Shown here: positions 1 through 7,355 of the stretch, piece by piece | Layout: each line of letters opens with the position of its first letter | How positions within the stretch are numbered: the stretch's first letter is position 1 | Origin: Treponema sp. | GTDB lineage: Bacteria > Spirochaetota > Spirochaetia > Treponematales > Treponemataceae | DNA: 64,000 bases | Assembly (NCBI GenBank): GCA_016293915.1 | Contig: JAEDCY010000002.1 | Span: 1 to 64,000, forward strand | Direction: 5' to 3' | Made by a program: the position numbers and the translations under genes | Notes under the pieces: model-generated | What the model was told of the DNA's origin: nothing | What the model saw: the letters and a program-made list of their open reading frames with translations, nothing else | The model's database searches: none

Positions 1-117
1 TTACACTGCATAGCAGTGTCGCTCCCTATGTTTCAGCATCTACACTATATCTAGGTCTATAGATTCCGAAACAAGTTCGGAATGACACTAGGAAGTAAAC
101 TTATTGGTCATCCCCAA

Positions 118-509
118 ATCTCGGGCAAGAGGGATTTGAACCTGCCTAAAATCGCAGAACCGTTAAAAACAAAGCGCGCCAGCGGTTTGTTTTTAACGGT
201 TCTGCGATAAAAAGGCTCCGAATGAGCGGGAGCGAGCGAGGCCGACATCCTAAGGATGTCGGGGATAAGAACTCTGTAGTTAAATATAAAAGACTTTCAA
301 TTATGAGAGTCTAAATCTCGGGCAAGAGGGATCTGAACCTGCTCTTATAGAAAATCCGTTAAAACAAATTGTGCGATAGCGCAATTTGTTAGGATTTACC
401 AACAAAAAGCTCCGAGCGAGACTAGCGAGCGAGGCCGACATCCTAAGGATGTCGGGGATAAGAACTTCGTAGTTAAATAAAAAAGACTCTCAATTATGAG
501 AGTCCTATA
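118..509. repeat. Two decayed tandem att-like units left of the ICE
   Basis: Two units of about 195 bp (118-314 and 315-506) each begin with a degraded copy of the antisense tRNA-Pro 3' end (tcgggcaagagggat...), contain a long hairpin (perfect 21-bp arms at 153-173 and 186-206 in the first; a shorter one in the second), share the inverted repeat CCGACATCCTaAGGATGTCGG, and end with the hairpin gactctc-aattat-gagagtc (first copy imperfect). The third tRNA 3' end, at 510, is the functional left att. They look like remnants of earlier insertions or duplications at the tRNA end. Bases 1-117 hold a small inverted repeat (attccgaa...ttcggaat near 64-83) and no gene I can support. Confidence 0.6.
476..505 (-). 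terminator. Original tRNA-Pro terminator, now cut off from its gene
   Basis: On the minus strand the hairpin GACTCTC-ATAATT-GAGAGTC (485-504) is followed by a T-rich tract. It lies immediately after the displaced tRNA-Pro 3' end at 510-556, so before ICE insertion it would have ended the tRNA transcript. The intact tRNA is now about 52.6 kb away. Confidence 0.7.
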
Positions 510-556
510 TCGGGCAAGAGGGATTTGAACCCCCGACATCCTGGTCCCAAACCAGA
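510..556. repeat. attL: displaced copy of tRNA-Pro 3' end
   Basis: 47 bp identical to 53123-53169, read antisense to the tRNA. Identity stops at 557, where the copy continues ttgacta and the tRNA continues cgcgctacc. It marks the distal ICE boundary. Confidence 0.92.
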
Positions 557-677
557 TTGACTATTTTTTTCTAATCTCAAAAATAACAAATGTATGGCAC
601 ATCGTTAAGAGTGCTATTTACATTTTATACTTTCTTATGGATTTCACGGGAGGATAAATCCTGTTGAGATATTGTGT

Positions 678-774
678 AACTGTCGATATGCACTCGAATT
701 TGAGCCATATTGACAGTTAGAATCTAAAAACTTTTGGACTGCAATCTATGGCTCAGATTGCAGTCTTTTTTTTT
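678..774 (+). ncRNA. Structured RNA segment ending in an intrinsic terminator
   Basis: Two strong hairpins occur in sequence. The first (678-718) has AACTGTC...GACAGTT arms extended by ATATG/CATAT and an inner CTC/GAG. The second (737-765) has the 11-bp arms GACTGCAATCT/AGATTGCAGTC and is followed by nine T, a convincing Rho-independent terminator. No gene precedes it within the ICE, so the transcript ended here is probably a small RNA starting around 560-670. No known RNA family was recognised. The stretch 557-677 has no supportable ORF. Confidence 0.45.
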
Positions 775-782
775 GGTAAATA

Positions 783-816
783 CGGTGCATAAGAAATACA
801 GCACTCTGATGCACCG
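783..816. other. Hairpin between terminator and tRNA
   Basis: Eight-bp arms CGGTGCAT/ATGCACCG enclose 18 bases. It lies 48 bp before the tRNA and has no T-tract, so it is not a terminator. It could be a processing signal for the tRNA precursor or a DNA-level site; the sequence does not decide. Confidence 0.4.
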
Positions 817-863
817 TTGGGAATGAAGCTGAGGAGTAATTCAAAAGTGAATTTCCCATATAT

Positions 864-938
864 CGCGGGGTGGTGTAATTGGTAAACATAACTGGATAAG
901 CTCCAGGTGCTTTGCAGGTTCGAGTCCTGTCCCCGCTA
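864..938 (+). tRNA. Initiator-type tRNA with anticodon AAG (reads CUU)
   Basis: A 75-nt cloverleaf. Acceptor: 5' CGCGGGG with 3' CCCCGCU gives six pairs (2:71 to 7:66) and a C1 x U72 mismatch, discriminator A73, no encoded CCA (also absent from the tRNA-Pro here). D-stem GUGU/ACAU with one G-U; U8, A14, G18 G19 and A21 present; T-stem GCAGG/CCUGU with loop UUCGAGU. Anticodon arm CUGG-AUAAGCU-CCAG plus an A27 x G43 mismatch; U33 present, anticodon A34 A35 G36, then C37, where a purine is normal. Bacterial initiator tRNA is defined by an unpaired 1:72 and typically begins CGCGGGG, as here. Two of the three initiator anticodon-stem G-C pairs are kept (G30-C40, G31-C39; U29-A41 differs); 11:24 is U-A as in elongators. 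The short variable loop (6 nt) argues against a tRNA-Leu, which is class II. It lies 49 bp before parA. Family facts are established; the initiator role is inferred. Confidence 0.85.
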
Positions 939-987
939 TACGGTGTGTTACACCATAAAAATATTTTAATATCTTGGAGCCATCAAG

Positions 988-1737
988 ATGAAAACAATTA
1001 GTTTTGCCATCCAGAAGGGTGGTACTGGTAAAACATCAACTGCCGTAAGTGTTGCAGTTGAACTCGCCGAAAAAGGCAAAAAGGTTATCGTGTTAGATGC
1101 AGATCCACAGGGCAATGCAACAACATGGATAGGTATTGAAGAAATCAGCTTTGAGCTTGCAGACGTACTTATGAAAAAGTGCGAAATTCAGCAGACTATT
1201 GTTCAAAGCAAGATTGAAAATCTTTCGTTCTTACCAACTGCAAGTGTTGGCGGAAACTTAAAGCTTTATTCAAAAACTCTTGCAAATGAATCACCTTTTG
1301 CCGTAAGACAAATCCTTAAAAAAATCAAAGACAATTATGATTACTGCATAATTGATACATCACCTGCCTTTGGAGCTTTGGAAGAAAGCTGCTTTTTGGC
1401 AAGTGATGAAGCTATAACAGTTCTTAAACTTGACGAGTTTTCAAAAGAAGGACTTGTTTCGTTCCTGGAAAACATTGAATCAATGCAGGACAGATACGAT
1501 ACGGATAAACCGAAAATCGACAAGATTGTATTAAACGGTCGTGATTTAAGGTTGATTCAGCAACAAGGAATTCTTGAAGAAATTCAGCAGTCTACTGATT
1601 CACAGATTTTCATAATTCCTACCGATACAGCCTTTTCTAAAGCTCAATCCATTCATTATCCAATCCAGTATTTAGATTCAACAAAAAAACAAACTCTTGA
1701 AGTTATCAGTTCCCTTACACAGGCATTGGAGGAATAG
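988..1737 (+). CDS. parA: ParA-family partition ATPase
   Basis: A 249-residue MinD/ParA-type P-loop ATPase. The deviant Walker A motif KGGTGKTS is at residues 10-17, and VLDADPQGN near residue 35 is the A' box that follows it in this family. ParA proteins bind nonspecific DNA as ATP dimers and move ParB-bound DNA, so it probably maintains the excised or replicating ICE together with the ParB-like protein at 2898. It is the first gene after the ICE tRNA. GGAG about seven bases ahead supports the ATG at 988. Confidence 0.9.
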   Translation: MKTISFAIQKGGTGKTSTAVSVAVELAEKGKKVIVLDADPQGNATTWIGIEEISFELADVLMKKCEIQQTIVQSKIENLSFLPTASVGGNLKLYSKTLANESPFAVRQILKKIKDNYDYCIIDTSPAFGALEESCFLASDEAITVLKLDEFSKEGLVSFLENIESMQDRYDTDKPKIDKIVLNGRDLRLIQQQGILEEIQQSTDSQIFIIPTDTAFSKAQSIHYPIQYLDSTKKQTLEVISSLTQALEE

Positions 1738-1740
1738 AAA

Positions 1741-1983
1741 ATGAAAATATTCGCTGCATATAAAAATAATGAAATATTGAATGGTAAAATTTTTGCTTTA
1801 CCGGAACAGGCTTTTAATTTTTTTGTAGAAGAATTTTTAAAAGAGCATCCTAATGCAAAAATTAATGATATTGCGGATGAATTGAAAAAAGACCTAGCTG
1901 AAGAAGGTTGTTTTTCAATTCAAGCAGGCAAGGATGAATGGGGTTGTAAGACATACGTAAGGGAGAGAGAAATAGTGTTATGA
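1741..1983 (+). CDS. Hypothetical protein, 80 residues
   Basis: Follows parA by 3 bp; the SD TGGAGG overlaps the end of parA. The product is acidic with no membrane segment or recognisable motif. It overlaps the next tiny ORF by 4 bases (ATGA), a sign of translational coupling in the par operon. Function unknown. Confidence 0.6.
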   Translation: MKIFAAYKNNEILNGKIFALPEQAFNFFVEEFLKEHPNAKINDIADELKKDLAEEGCFSIQAGKDEWGCKTYVREREIVL

Positions 1984-2102
1984 AAGAATTAGAAGAAGCA
2001 AAGAAAATTATAAAAAAATTTATGCGTTTCACACCCATTATTGGACAAGTGGCTTTTTACCATGAGGAATGGGAACAAACAACTATTACTTCGGAGGAAT
2101 AA
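1980..2102 (+). CDS. Small ORF, 40 residues
   Basis: Begins with the ATG of an ATGA overlap with the previous gene and ends TAA three bases before the next ATG. The product MKELEEAKKIIKKF... has an amphipathic, Lys/Glu-rich N-terminus. Its tight fit in the operon and the SD of the next gene inside its 3' end make it plausible. No family recognised. Confidence 0.45.
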   Translation: MKELEEAKKIIKKFMRFTPIIGQVAFYHEEWEQTTITSEE

Positions 2103-2105
2103 AGT

Positions 2106-2333
2106 ATGTATAAAATTGAAAAATTTTTTATTGCACTTGGTATTACACCAATTGTTTTGTTAGTTGCTTTCAGCATTTATCAAGCAACTATAAATGCTAT
2201 GGAAATTAAAGAAATAAAAAATGAAATAAAAGAACTAAGAGCAGATAATGAAGCATTTAAATATTGTTTCAAAGAATTAGGATTCAAAATTGGATTTGAT
2301 TATATCGAATCAAAACAAAATTCAGAGGAATAG
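2106..2333 (+). CDS. Small membrane protein with coiled coil, 75 residues
   Basis: Residues about 8-30 form one hydrophobic helix (FFIALGITPIVLLVAFSIY), followed by a Lys/Glu heptad-like stretch (MEIKEIKNEIKELRADNEAF) likely to be a short coiled coil. GGAGG upstream gives the start. It resembles the small inner-membrane proteins common on phages and ICEs; no specific function can be assigned. Confidence 0.55.
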   Translation: MYKIEKFFIALGITPIVLLVAFSIYQATINAMEIKEIKNEIKELRADNEAFKYCFKELGFKIGFDYIESKQNSEE

Positions 2334-2335
2334 TT

Positions 2336-2563
2336 ATGGAAAGTATTACTAAATGCAAATGTATTACTTGTGGGTATTGTAAAAAAAATTTTAAGGGAAA
2401 AAATTACAACGTATATTGCGCTGAAAATTCAGGAAAAATAAATAAATATTTCAATGAACATAAAATTGCAAAAATGCCAGGATTTATTGGCTACACAAAA
2501 CGTGATGTTTTTCCAATTAAGCGAACACCGAAATGGTGTCCTTTAATCAATAAGGAGAGCTAA
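2336..2563 (+). CDS. Cysteine-rich small protein, 75 residues
   Basis: Starts two bases after the preceding stop. Cysteines at CKCITCGYCKK (residues 7-15), YCAEN and WCPL suggest a metal-binding fold. A similar Cys-rich protein is at 5019 in this ICE (CKDCAYINP... CSYF). Both resemble small zinc-ribbon proteins of mobile elements, with no known role. Confidence 0.55.
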   Translation: MESITKCKCITCGYCKKNFKGKNYNVYCAENSGKINKYFNEHKIAKMPGFIGYTKRDVFPIKRTPKWCPLINKES

Positions 2564-2566
2564 ATT

Positions 2567-2878
2567 ATGACAGAAAAAAGATATAAAACACTATTAAAAA
2601 TTCTATCTTCAATAAATATAGAATTTACTATTAAGGGAACAGAACCTAATCCTAAAGAAAATAGTTTTTTTATAGTTTTAAATCATTCTATAAAAATTAG
2701 CTATTCTGAAATACCTGAATTTGTTGAATATATTTCAAATGATAAATCTTCAAAAGAAGAGAAACTTAATAAAGCTCTTGTTTCATGTTTGCAAATAACT
2801 GATTGGATAAATGATTTGGCTGAAAAATTTGATGCAGGCAAACTCGTAGTACAAGATGGAGTCATAAAAGAAATCTAG
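2567..2878 (+). CDS. Hypothetical protein, 103 residues
   Basis: Preceded by AAGGAGAG; 3 bp after the previous stop. Alternating hydrophobic residues suggest a small alpha/beta protein without membrane segments. No motif recognised. It is co-directional and closely spaced between the Cys-rich gene and parB, so probably part of the par operon. Confidence 0.5.
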   Translation: MTEKRYKTLLKILSSINIEFTIKGTEPNPKENSFFIVLNHSIKISYSEIPEFVEYISNDKSSKEEKLNKALVSCLQITDWINDLAEKFDAGKLVVQDGVIKEI

Positions 2879-2897
2879 TAAAAAGGAGTGTTAAACT

Positions 2898-4130
2898 ATG
2901 GCAAAAAAAATAAACTATAATGAAGCTTCAAAAAATACAAAATCTGATTTTTCAGAGAATATAAAATCATTGAATAAACAGACTTCCGTAAAGCCTTTAA
3001 AAACATCATTTGAAAAAATCAATCCGAATGAGATTGTTCTTGATGATGAATTTCAGAATCTTTTTCCGCTTGATGAAAAAGCAGTAGAAAACCTTACTCA
3101 GCGTATGGAGAGTAAAGGTTATGATGAATCTCAGCCTATACATCTTGGAAAGTTCTTGGAAGAATCAGATACAGATTATGTTTGCATTGACGGACACCAC
3201 AGACGCTTAGCCGCAATTAATGCAGCAATTGATAAAGTTCCTGTATACAGACACGTATTTGATACCAGAAAAGACGGTGTAATTTATGCGCTTGAACTTC
3301 AGCTTTTGCGTAGAAACGAGGATAAGCACAATCTTTATAACGATTTTTTGAAACTTAAAAAACTCAAAGAAATCACTGGCGAAACCGTTGATATGCCGGA
3401 AGATGATTCTGAAAAAACAGAGGGCAAGCAATCAGAAAAAGACGCTCAGAAGCTCGGTGTATCTGCAAGACAAGTTGAAAAGATGAACGCTATTGATTCA
3501 TCAGACAGAGAGGACTTAAAAGAACAGCTTTCAGAGGGTTCTATAACTGTAAATGCCGCTTACGATGAACTTAAAGGCACTAAGAAAAAGTCAAAGAAAA
3601 AAACTGATGATGAAGAAGTTTCAGAAGCTCTTGATGATTCAGACGGAAATCCTAGAGCCGTAACAGTACGAAGCCGTGATATGTCTGAACAATTCAATGC
3701 ACCTGCAGAAAGTGAAATTGATAAACGGCTTATTGAACGTTACCAGGAAGGCTTTGTTGAAGGATTCCAACAGGCAGCAAATTACGTTTTGATGCTTGTT
3801 CTTCACGGTGTATCAAATACTTATATCTACAAAAATATTTTCTGTTCTAAAACAAAACATAATTTCCAAAACTATAATCTATGTAATGGAAATGACCCAG
3901 CTTCAGATTATGACTATAACGAGTTCCGTAAAGAGCTTTTGTCAAATCCAAGGCTTACAGATTTTAATCCGCTTCCTCTTAAAGATTATTCACACAATCC
4001 TACAGAAGAAGAATATGACGGCCCTGATCTTCCTTTTGAAGAACAGGAGCAGTCAGATTCAGAAAATAACACTGGTGTAACTGATATAAATTCTATCAAC
4101 AGTTCAGATTCAGCGTTTGATGTTTTTTAA
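2898..4130 (+). CDS. parB: ParB/Spo0J-like nuclease-fold protein
   Basis: A 410-residue protein. An N-terminal ParB/sulfiredoxin domain (about residues 38-135) carries PIHLGKFL, the signature IDGHHRRLAA near residues 98-107 and an R-rich segment (LQLLRRNEDKHNLY) that in ParB holds the CTP-binding arginines. A helical region with a likely HTH follows (SARQVEKMNAI, about residue 190), then a Lys-rich linker and an acidic, Ser-rich C-terminus. It is the natural partner of ParA at 988, though seven genes apart in distance terms of 1.2 kb. AAAGGAG nine bases upstream sets the start. No parS-type site was identified. Confidence 0.82.
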   Translation: MAKKINYNEASKNTKSDFSENIKSLNKQTSVKPLKTSFEKINPNEIVLDDEFQNLFPLDEKAVENLTQRMESKGYDESQPIHLGKFLEESDTDYVCIDGHHRRLAAINAAIDKVPVYRHVFDTRKDGVIYALELQLLRRNEDKHNLYNDFLKLKKLKEITGETVDMPEDDSEKTEGKQSEKDAQKLGVSARQVEKMNAIDSSDREDLKEQLSEGSITVNAAYDELKGTKKKSKKKTDDEEVSEALDDSDGNPRAVTVRSRDMSEQFNAPAESEIDKRLIERYQEGFVEGFQQAANYVLMLVLHGVSNTYIYKNIFCSKTKHNFQNYNLCNGNDPASDYDYNEFRKELLSNPRLTDFNPLPLKDYSHNPTEEEYDGPDLPFEEQEQSDSENNTGVTDINSINSSDSAFDVF

Positions 4131-4143
4131 GGAGAAAGAACAA

Positions 4144-4350
4144 ATGCAGAACATAGAAATCAAAAAAGGTATTTGCAGAATCTGCGGATGTACTATGAAC
4201 AATCCCTGCTACAATCCAAAAGCAGGCTTTTGTTGGTGGATGTATGAAAACGAAACTTTATGTAGTCATTGTGACGGAAAACTGAAAAACGATAAATCTA
4301 CGGTACATAGAGTAAACGATATTCCTGATTGGAAACCTGATGGAGAATAA
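4144..4350 (+). CDS. Small zinc-finger-like protein, 68 residues
   Basis: I place the start at 4144, which has AAGGAG nine bases upstream; an in-frame ATG at 4117 lies inside parB without an SD. The sequence has CRICGCT, then CY, then a FCWWMYENETLCSHC segment: six or more cysteines that could hold one or two zinc ions. Similar CxxCGCT...C...CSxC proteins occur in phages and mobile elements. Function unknown. Confidence 0.65.
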   Translation: MQNIEIKKGICRICGCTMNNPCYNPKAGFCWWMYENETLCSHCDGKLKNDKSTVHRVNDIPDWKPDGE

Positions 4351-4353
4351 TTT

Positions 4354-5016
4354 ATGAACGAAGAACAGTTAAATACAGTAAAGCGCAGAATAAAAAAACT
4401 TCTTGCTCTTTCAAAATCTCCAAACGAAAACGAAGCTTCACTTGCTATGAAGATGGCAAATGACCTTATAGCTCAATACAAATTTAATGAATCTGATTTT
4501 TCAAATTACACAAGTAAAGTCATAAAATCTACAAAACGTTTTGTCGAATGGAGGGCTATCCTTGCTAATGCGGTTGAAGAACTTTATGCAACCTATCATT
4601 ACAAGGATGTAAATACAGGTAGCTTTGTTTTTTACGGTGAAGAATTAGATGTATTCATGTCTACGGAAATGTTTTCTTATCTTACAAAAACAGTAAACCG
4701 TATGGCAAAAAACAATATCCGCAAAAATGCTAAGTATAATTTCAGGCAGTCATACCGTTCAGGTGTTGCAAGTCGTCTTTATGACAGAATAGCAGAGCTT
4801 GGATTGGAATGTAGTTGGCGAAATCCGGAGCAGTTGGCGCAGCAAAAAAACGACATTTCCTTATGGGTACATAATCAAAAGGAACTTGTTAATAATGAAT
4901 CAAAGAAAACAAAAGCAAATATGAAAGCCTGGATGAAAGGCGAAATAGATGCTGAAGGTATTTCGTTACATCGGCAAATGACAGGATGTGGAAACAGAAG
5001 AATAGGAGGGTGGTAA
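4354..5016 (+). CDS. DUF2786-domain protein
   Basis: A 220-residue protein. The N-terminal 45 residues (KRRIKKLLALSKSPNENEASLAMKMA...) match the DUF2786 pattern, which reads as a helical segment with a conserved N/E-EA. The C-terminal part is helical, ends GGW and includes basic clusters. DUF2786 proteins are common on phages and ICEs, with no established biochemical role. Spacing of 3 bp from the previous gene indicates one operon. Confidence 0.75.
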   Translation: MNEEQLNTVKRRIKKLLALSKSPNENEASLAMKMANDLIAQYKFNESDFSNYTSKVIKSTKRFVEWRAILANAVEELYATYHYKDVNTGSFVFYGEELDVFMSTEMFSYLTKTVNRMAKNNIRKNAKYNFRQSYRSGVASRLYDRIAELGLECSWRNPEQLAQQKNDISLWVHNQKELVNNESKKTKANMKAWMKGEIDAEGISLHRQMTGCGNRRIGGW

Positions 5017-5018
5017 AA

Positions 5019-5174
5019 ATGGCAATGTGTAAAGATTGTGCTTATATCAATCCAAGAACGAAAAACGGTAACTGTATATGTTCATTTTTGAAAATTAAGT
5101 TTCCATTTCAACCTGGACTTTATCTCAAAAACGAAAATGAAAAAGCGTGTTCGTATTTTAGAAAAAAGGAGTAG
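5019..5174 (+). CDS. Cys-rich small protein, 51 residues
   Basis: The start is ATG at 5019, preceded by AGGAGGG at 5004-5010; the frame is open further upstream but only inside the preceding gene. The product (MAMCKDCAYINPRTKNGNC...) carries two Cys pairs and a terminal CSYFRKKE. It resembles the Cys-rich protein at 2336 in pattern. Function unknown. Confidence 0.6.
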   Translation: MAMCKDCAYINPRTKNGNCICSFLKIKFPFQPGLYLKNENEKACSYFRKKE

Positions 5175-5178
5175 AGAT

Positions 5179-5484
5179 ATGAACTATTCATCTAAAAAAG
5201 AAGATAAGAGGTTATTGTTTTCGATTTCTAAATCAAGAGAACAGAAAAACTGCTTTGTTGGTTGGTTTATGTATTCAAGTGAGAAAATCCAATATTTAAG
5301 CACAAATATTATTGAAAAAGATGAACTTAAATTAATGCACAAACTTTTATTTTGTGCAAATCGAGAAATTTCTCAATCCTTTTATGTAAATATTGAAGAT
5401 ATGGTTGATGAAATATGGAACAAATATTTCAATTCAAAAACTAAAACAATTTTCGATGGTATTCCAAATCACATCTTATCTTAG
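5179..5484 (+). CDS. Hypothetical protein, 101 residues
   Basis: ATG at 5179 has AAAAGGAG upstream overlapping the previous stop; the upstream in-frame extension overlaps the preceding gene and is unlikely. The product is mixed alpha/beta, with several aromatic residues (NCFVGWFMYSS) and no recognisable motif. Part of the 1-7.8 kb operon. Confidence 0.5.
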   Translation: MNYSSKKEDKRLLFSISKSREQKNCFVGWFMYSSEKIQYLSTNIIEKDELKLMHKLLFCANREISQSFYVNIEDMVDEIWNKYFNSKTKTIFDGIPNHILS

Positions 5485-5495
5485 GAGTTTCTTAT

Positions 5496-6137
5496 ATGAA
5501 AAAGTTTATTAAGAAAAATATAGAAGTCCAGGCAGTCCAGTATGACGGAATGCCTGAATCTCTTGAAGAATTGGTTACTCTTGGTTTGGAATACAGACTT
5601 TGTGAAGATTCCTCAATTACCATCGTTACACAACGAGGTGAAGTTACCGGAGAAATTGGTGACTATATCCTTATGAGTGTAACAGGTGATTTTGAAATCT
5701 GTAACCAGGACAAATTTCAAAAACTGTATTCAGAAGATAAAGATGAACAAATTTCCGTAACTGAAACATCAGATTCTAATGAACAGTATTCAGAAGCAGA
5801 GCTTAACAATTACATAAAAGAATATCCAAAGAATAAAGATAAAATCCTTAAAACTTTACGTAAAGAACTTGTACATATTATCTTTTGGTTTCTTGATCTT
5901 TTAATCGTAATTTTTCTTCCCTTTGTTTCTGATATTTGTGTCAGGCGGAGCATTAAAACAACAGTTGAATATATTTACAAAGATGAAATTCAACGTGAAA
6001 GCGGTTTATTGCTTGAAAAAACAAAAGCTCAGGCTTGTGAAATTATTGAACAGGCAAAAAAAGACGCAATAACCGAAGCCGATGAAGCGTTCAGAAAAGA
6101 AATGGAACGTCTTACTAATGAGAGGGTAAAAAAGTAG
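5496..6137 (+). CDS. PGDYG-like N-terminal domain with membrane anchor
   Basis: A 213-residue protein. Residues 1-75 (KKNIEVQAVQYDG... GEIGDYILMSVTGDFEICNQDKF) resemble the PGDYG-type domain of phage proteins, with IGDYIL in place of PGDYG. A hydrophobic helix (about 128-148, IIFWFLDLLIVIFLPFVSDI) and a C-terminal coiled coil rich in Glu, Lys and Ala follow. A small phage-type domain joined to a membrane/coiled-coil tail is unusual. It ends TAG at 6135, and the next gene begins three bases later. Confidence 0.55.
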   Translation: MKKFIKKNIEVQAVQYDGMPESLEELVTLGLEYRLCEDSSITIVTQRGEVTGEIGDYILMSVTGDFEICNQDKFQKLYSEDKDEQISVTETSDSNEQYSEAELNNYIKEYPKNKDKILKTLRKELVHIIFWFLDLLIVIFLPFVSDICVRRSIKTTVEYIYKDEIQRESGLLLEKTKAQACEIIEQAKKDAITEADEAFRKEMERLTNERVKK

Positions 6138-6140
6138 CTT

Positions 6141-7337
6141 ATGAATTATCCTATGAAGTATACGATCTGCGGATTCAATCAGCAGAAATTATTTGAATAT
6201 AGCCTTGATATTAATGACGCTCAAATATTACGTTGGCTTATTGACTTTGCGGCAACAGGAAAAATGCGAAAACTCATAGAAAACAACACTGTTTACTACC
6301 TGGTAAACTATGAAGCCATTATATGCGCTTTTCCTATTATGGGTATTACTTCAACAAAGGCTATCGCCAACAGATTTGAAAAGTATGTAAAATGCGGACT
6401 TCTGCAGAAAACGGTTCGGAAGGGCGGCACTTTTTCTGGTACTGCAACACTGTTTGCAATTACGGCACTTGTCGGAGAAATGATTTATGAAGAAAAATCA
6501 GGACAGAATAGTTCAAAAGAAGCAGAAAATAAAGCTGATTCTGTAAAATCCGATAAGAACCAAACTTCCTGTCGGAAAACAGAAAACGCCCCTGTTTCAA
6601 AATCCGACAAGAACCAAACTTCTTATCGCGACAAGAACCAAACTTCCTGTCGGACAGGAACTGAACTTCCTGTCGCTTTAAAGAATTCTTCTTTAAATTC
6701 ATCTGCAATAAATTCTTCTTCTAGGCAACCTGCTCAACAGACTGGTATCTCTGCACAAACGGCAGAAGAAGAACTTGCCCTTAAAAAAATACTGAACTAC
6801 TACGTGGATTCTCACGGCTTTTCAGAGGATTTCATTCCACACCTGCATAAGAAACTTACAGAGTTTGAAATTCTTCCTGAGAGCTATCAGGAATTCATAG
6901 ATTTTGCATACACCGAGTGTAACAAGAAAGTCAAAGATAAATCCCGGCTTATGTCGTATATATATAATTCTGTATGCGACAATTATTTTATTACACAGTT
7001 TTTGCAAAACAGACGAGTCCAGGAAAATAAAAAAATTGAACGTGAAAAGCAAATGATTATATGTCCTGTCTGCAGAAAAAAACATCATTTTTCAGAAACG
7101 TGTTCCTGCGGTCTTAAAGACTACAAGAATAAACTTGAAATCGAGTTTTTCAAAAAGGTATATCAGCTTCCGGACGATCTGAAAAAGAGCCTGGAGAATG
7201 AACTTGATAAGCTTTCTGCAGAATGTGGTTTTAATTTTACACCTGAAAATATTACCAGGATGAAAACACAAAAAGAAAGCATTTATAACAAGTATGTAAA
7301 AGTCCCTCACGAGGACTATATAAAAATATTCGGATAA
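6141..7337 (+). CDS. DnaD/replication-initiator-like winged-helix protein
   Basis: A 398-residue protein. Residues about 15-110 (DINDAQILRWLIDFAATGK... TKAIANRFEKYVKCGLLQKTVRKGGTFSG) read as a winged helix like those of phage and plasmid replication initiators. A linker repeats DKNQTSCR/DKNQTSYR three times (about residues 134-172). A helical domain follows, then a possible Zn motif (CPVCRKKHHFSETCSCG, about 310). The SSB gene follows directly, fitting a replication role, which is inferred. The start context is TAG-CTT-ATG: the same TAGCTT that precedes four ATG-less genes in this ICE, here with an ATG behind it, so initiation at CTT (6138) is also possible. Confidence 0.6.
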   Translation: MNYPMKYTICGFNQQKLFEYSLDINDAQILRWLIDFAATGKMRKLIENNTVYYLVNYEAIICAFPIMGITSTKAIANRFEKYVKCGLLQKTVRKGGTFSGTATLFAITALVGEMIYEEKSGQNSSKEAENKADSVKSDKNQTSCRKTENAPVSKSDKNQTSYRDKNQTSCRTGTELPVALKNSSLNSSAINSSSRQPAQQTGISAQTAEEELALKKILNYYVDSHGFSEDFIPHLHKKLTEFEILPESYQEFIDFAYTECNKKVKDKSRLMSYIYNSVCDNYFITQFLQNRRVQENKKIEREKQMIICPVCRKKHHFSETCSCGLKDYKNKLEIEFFKKVYQLPDDLKKSLENELDKLSAECGFNFTPENITRMKTQKESIYNKYVKVPHEDYIKIFG

Positions 7338-7355
7338 GTCATAGGAGGTATAAAA

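Noticed and set aside
864..938. Reading the tRNA as an ordinary elongator tRNA-Leu
   Set aside because: Bacterial tRNA-Leu is class II with a long variable arm; this one has a 6-nt variable loop and an unpaired C1 x U72 like initiator tRNA.
3796..4080. Second-frame ORF inside parB
   Set aside because: No SD and no globular pattern; unlike 43878, the host frame here is normal.
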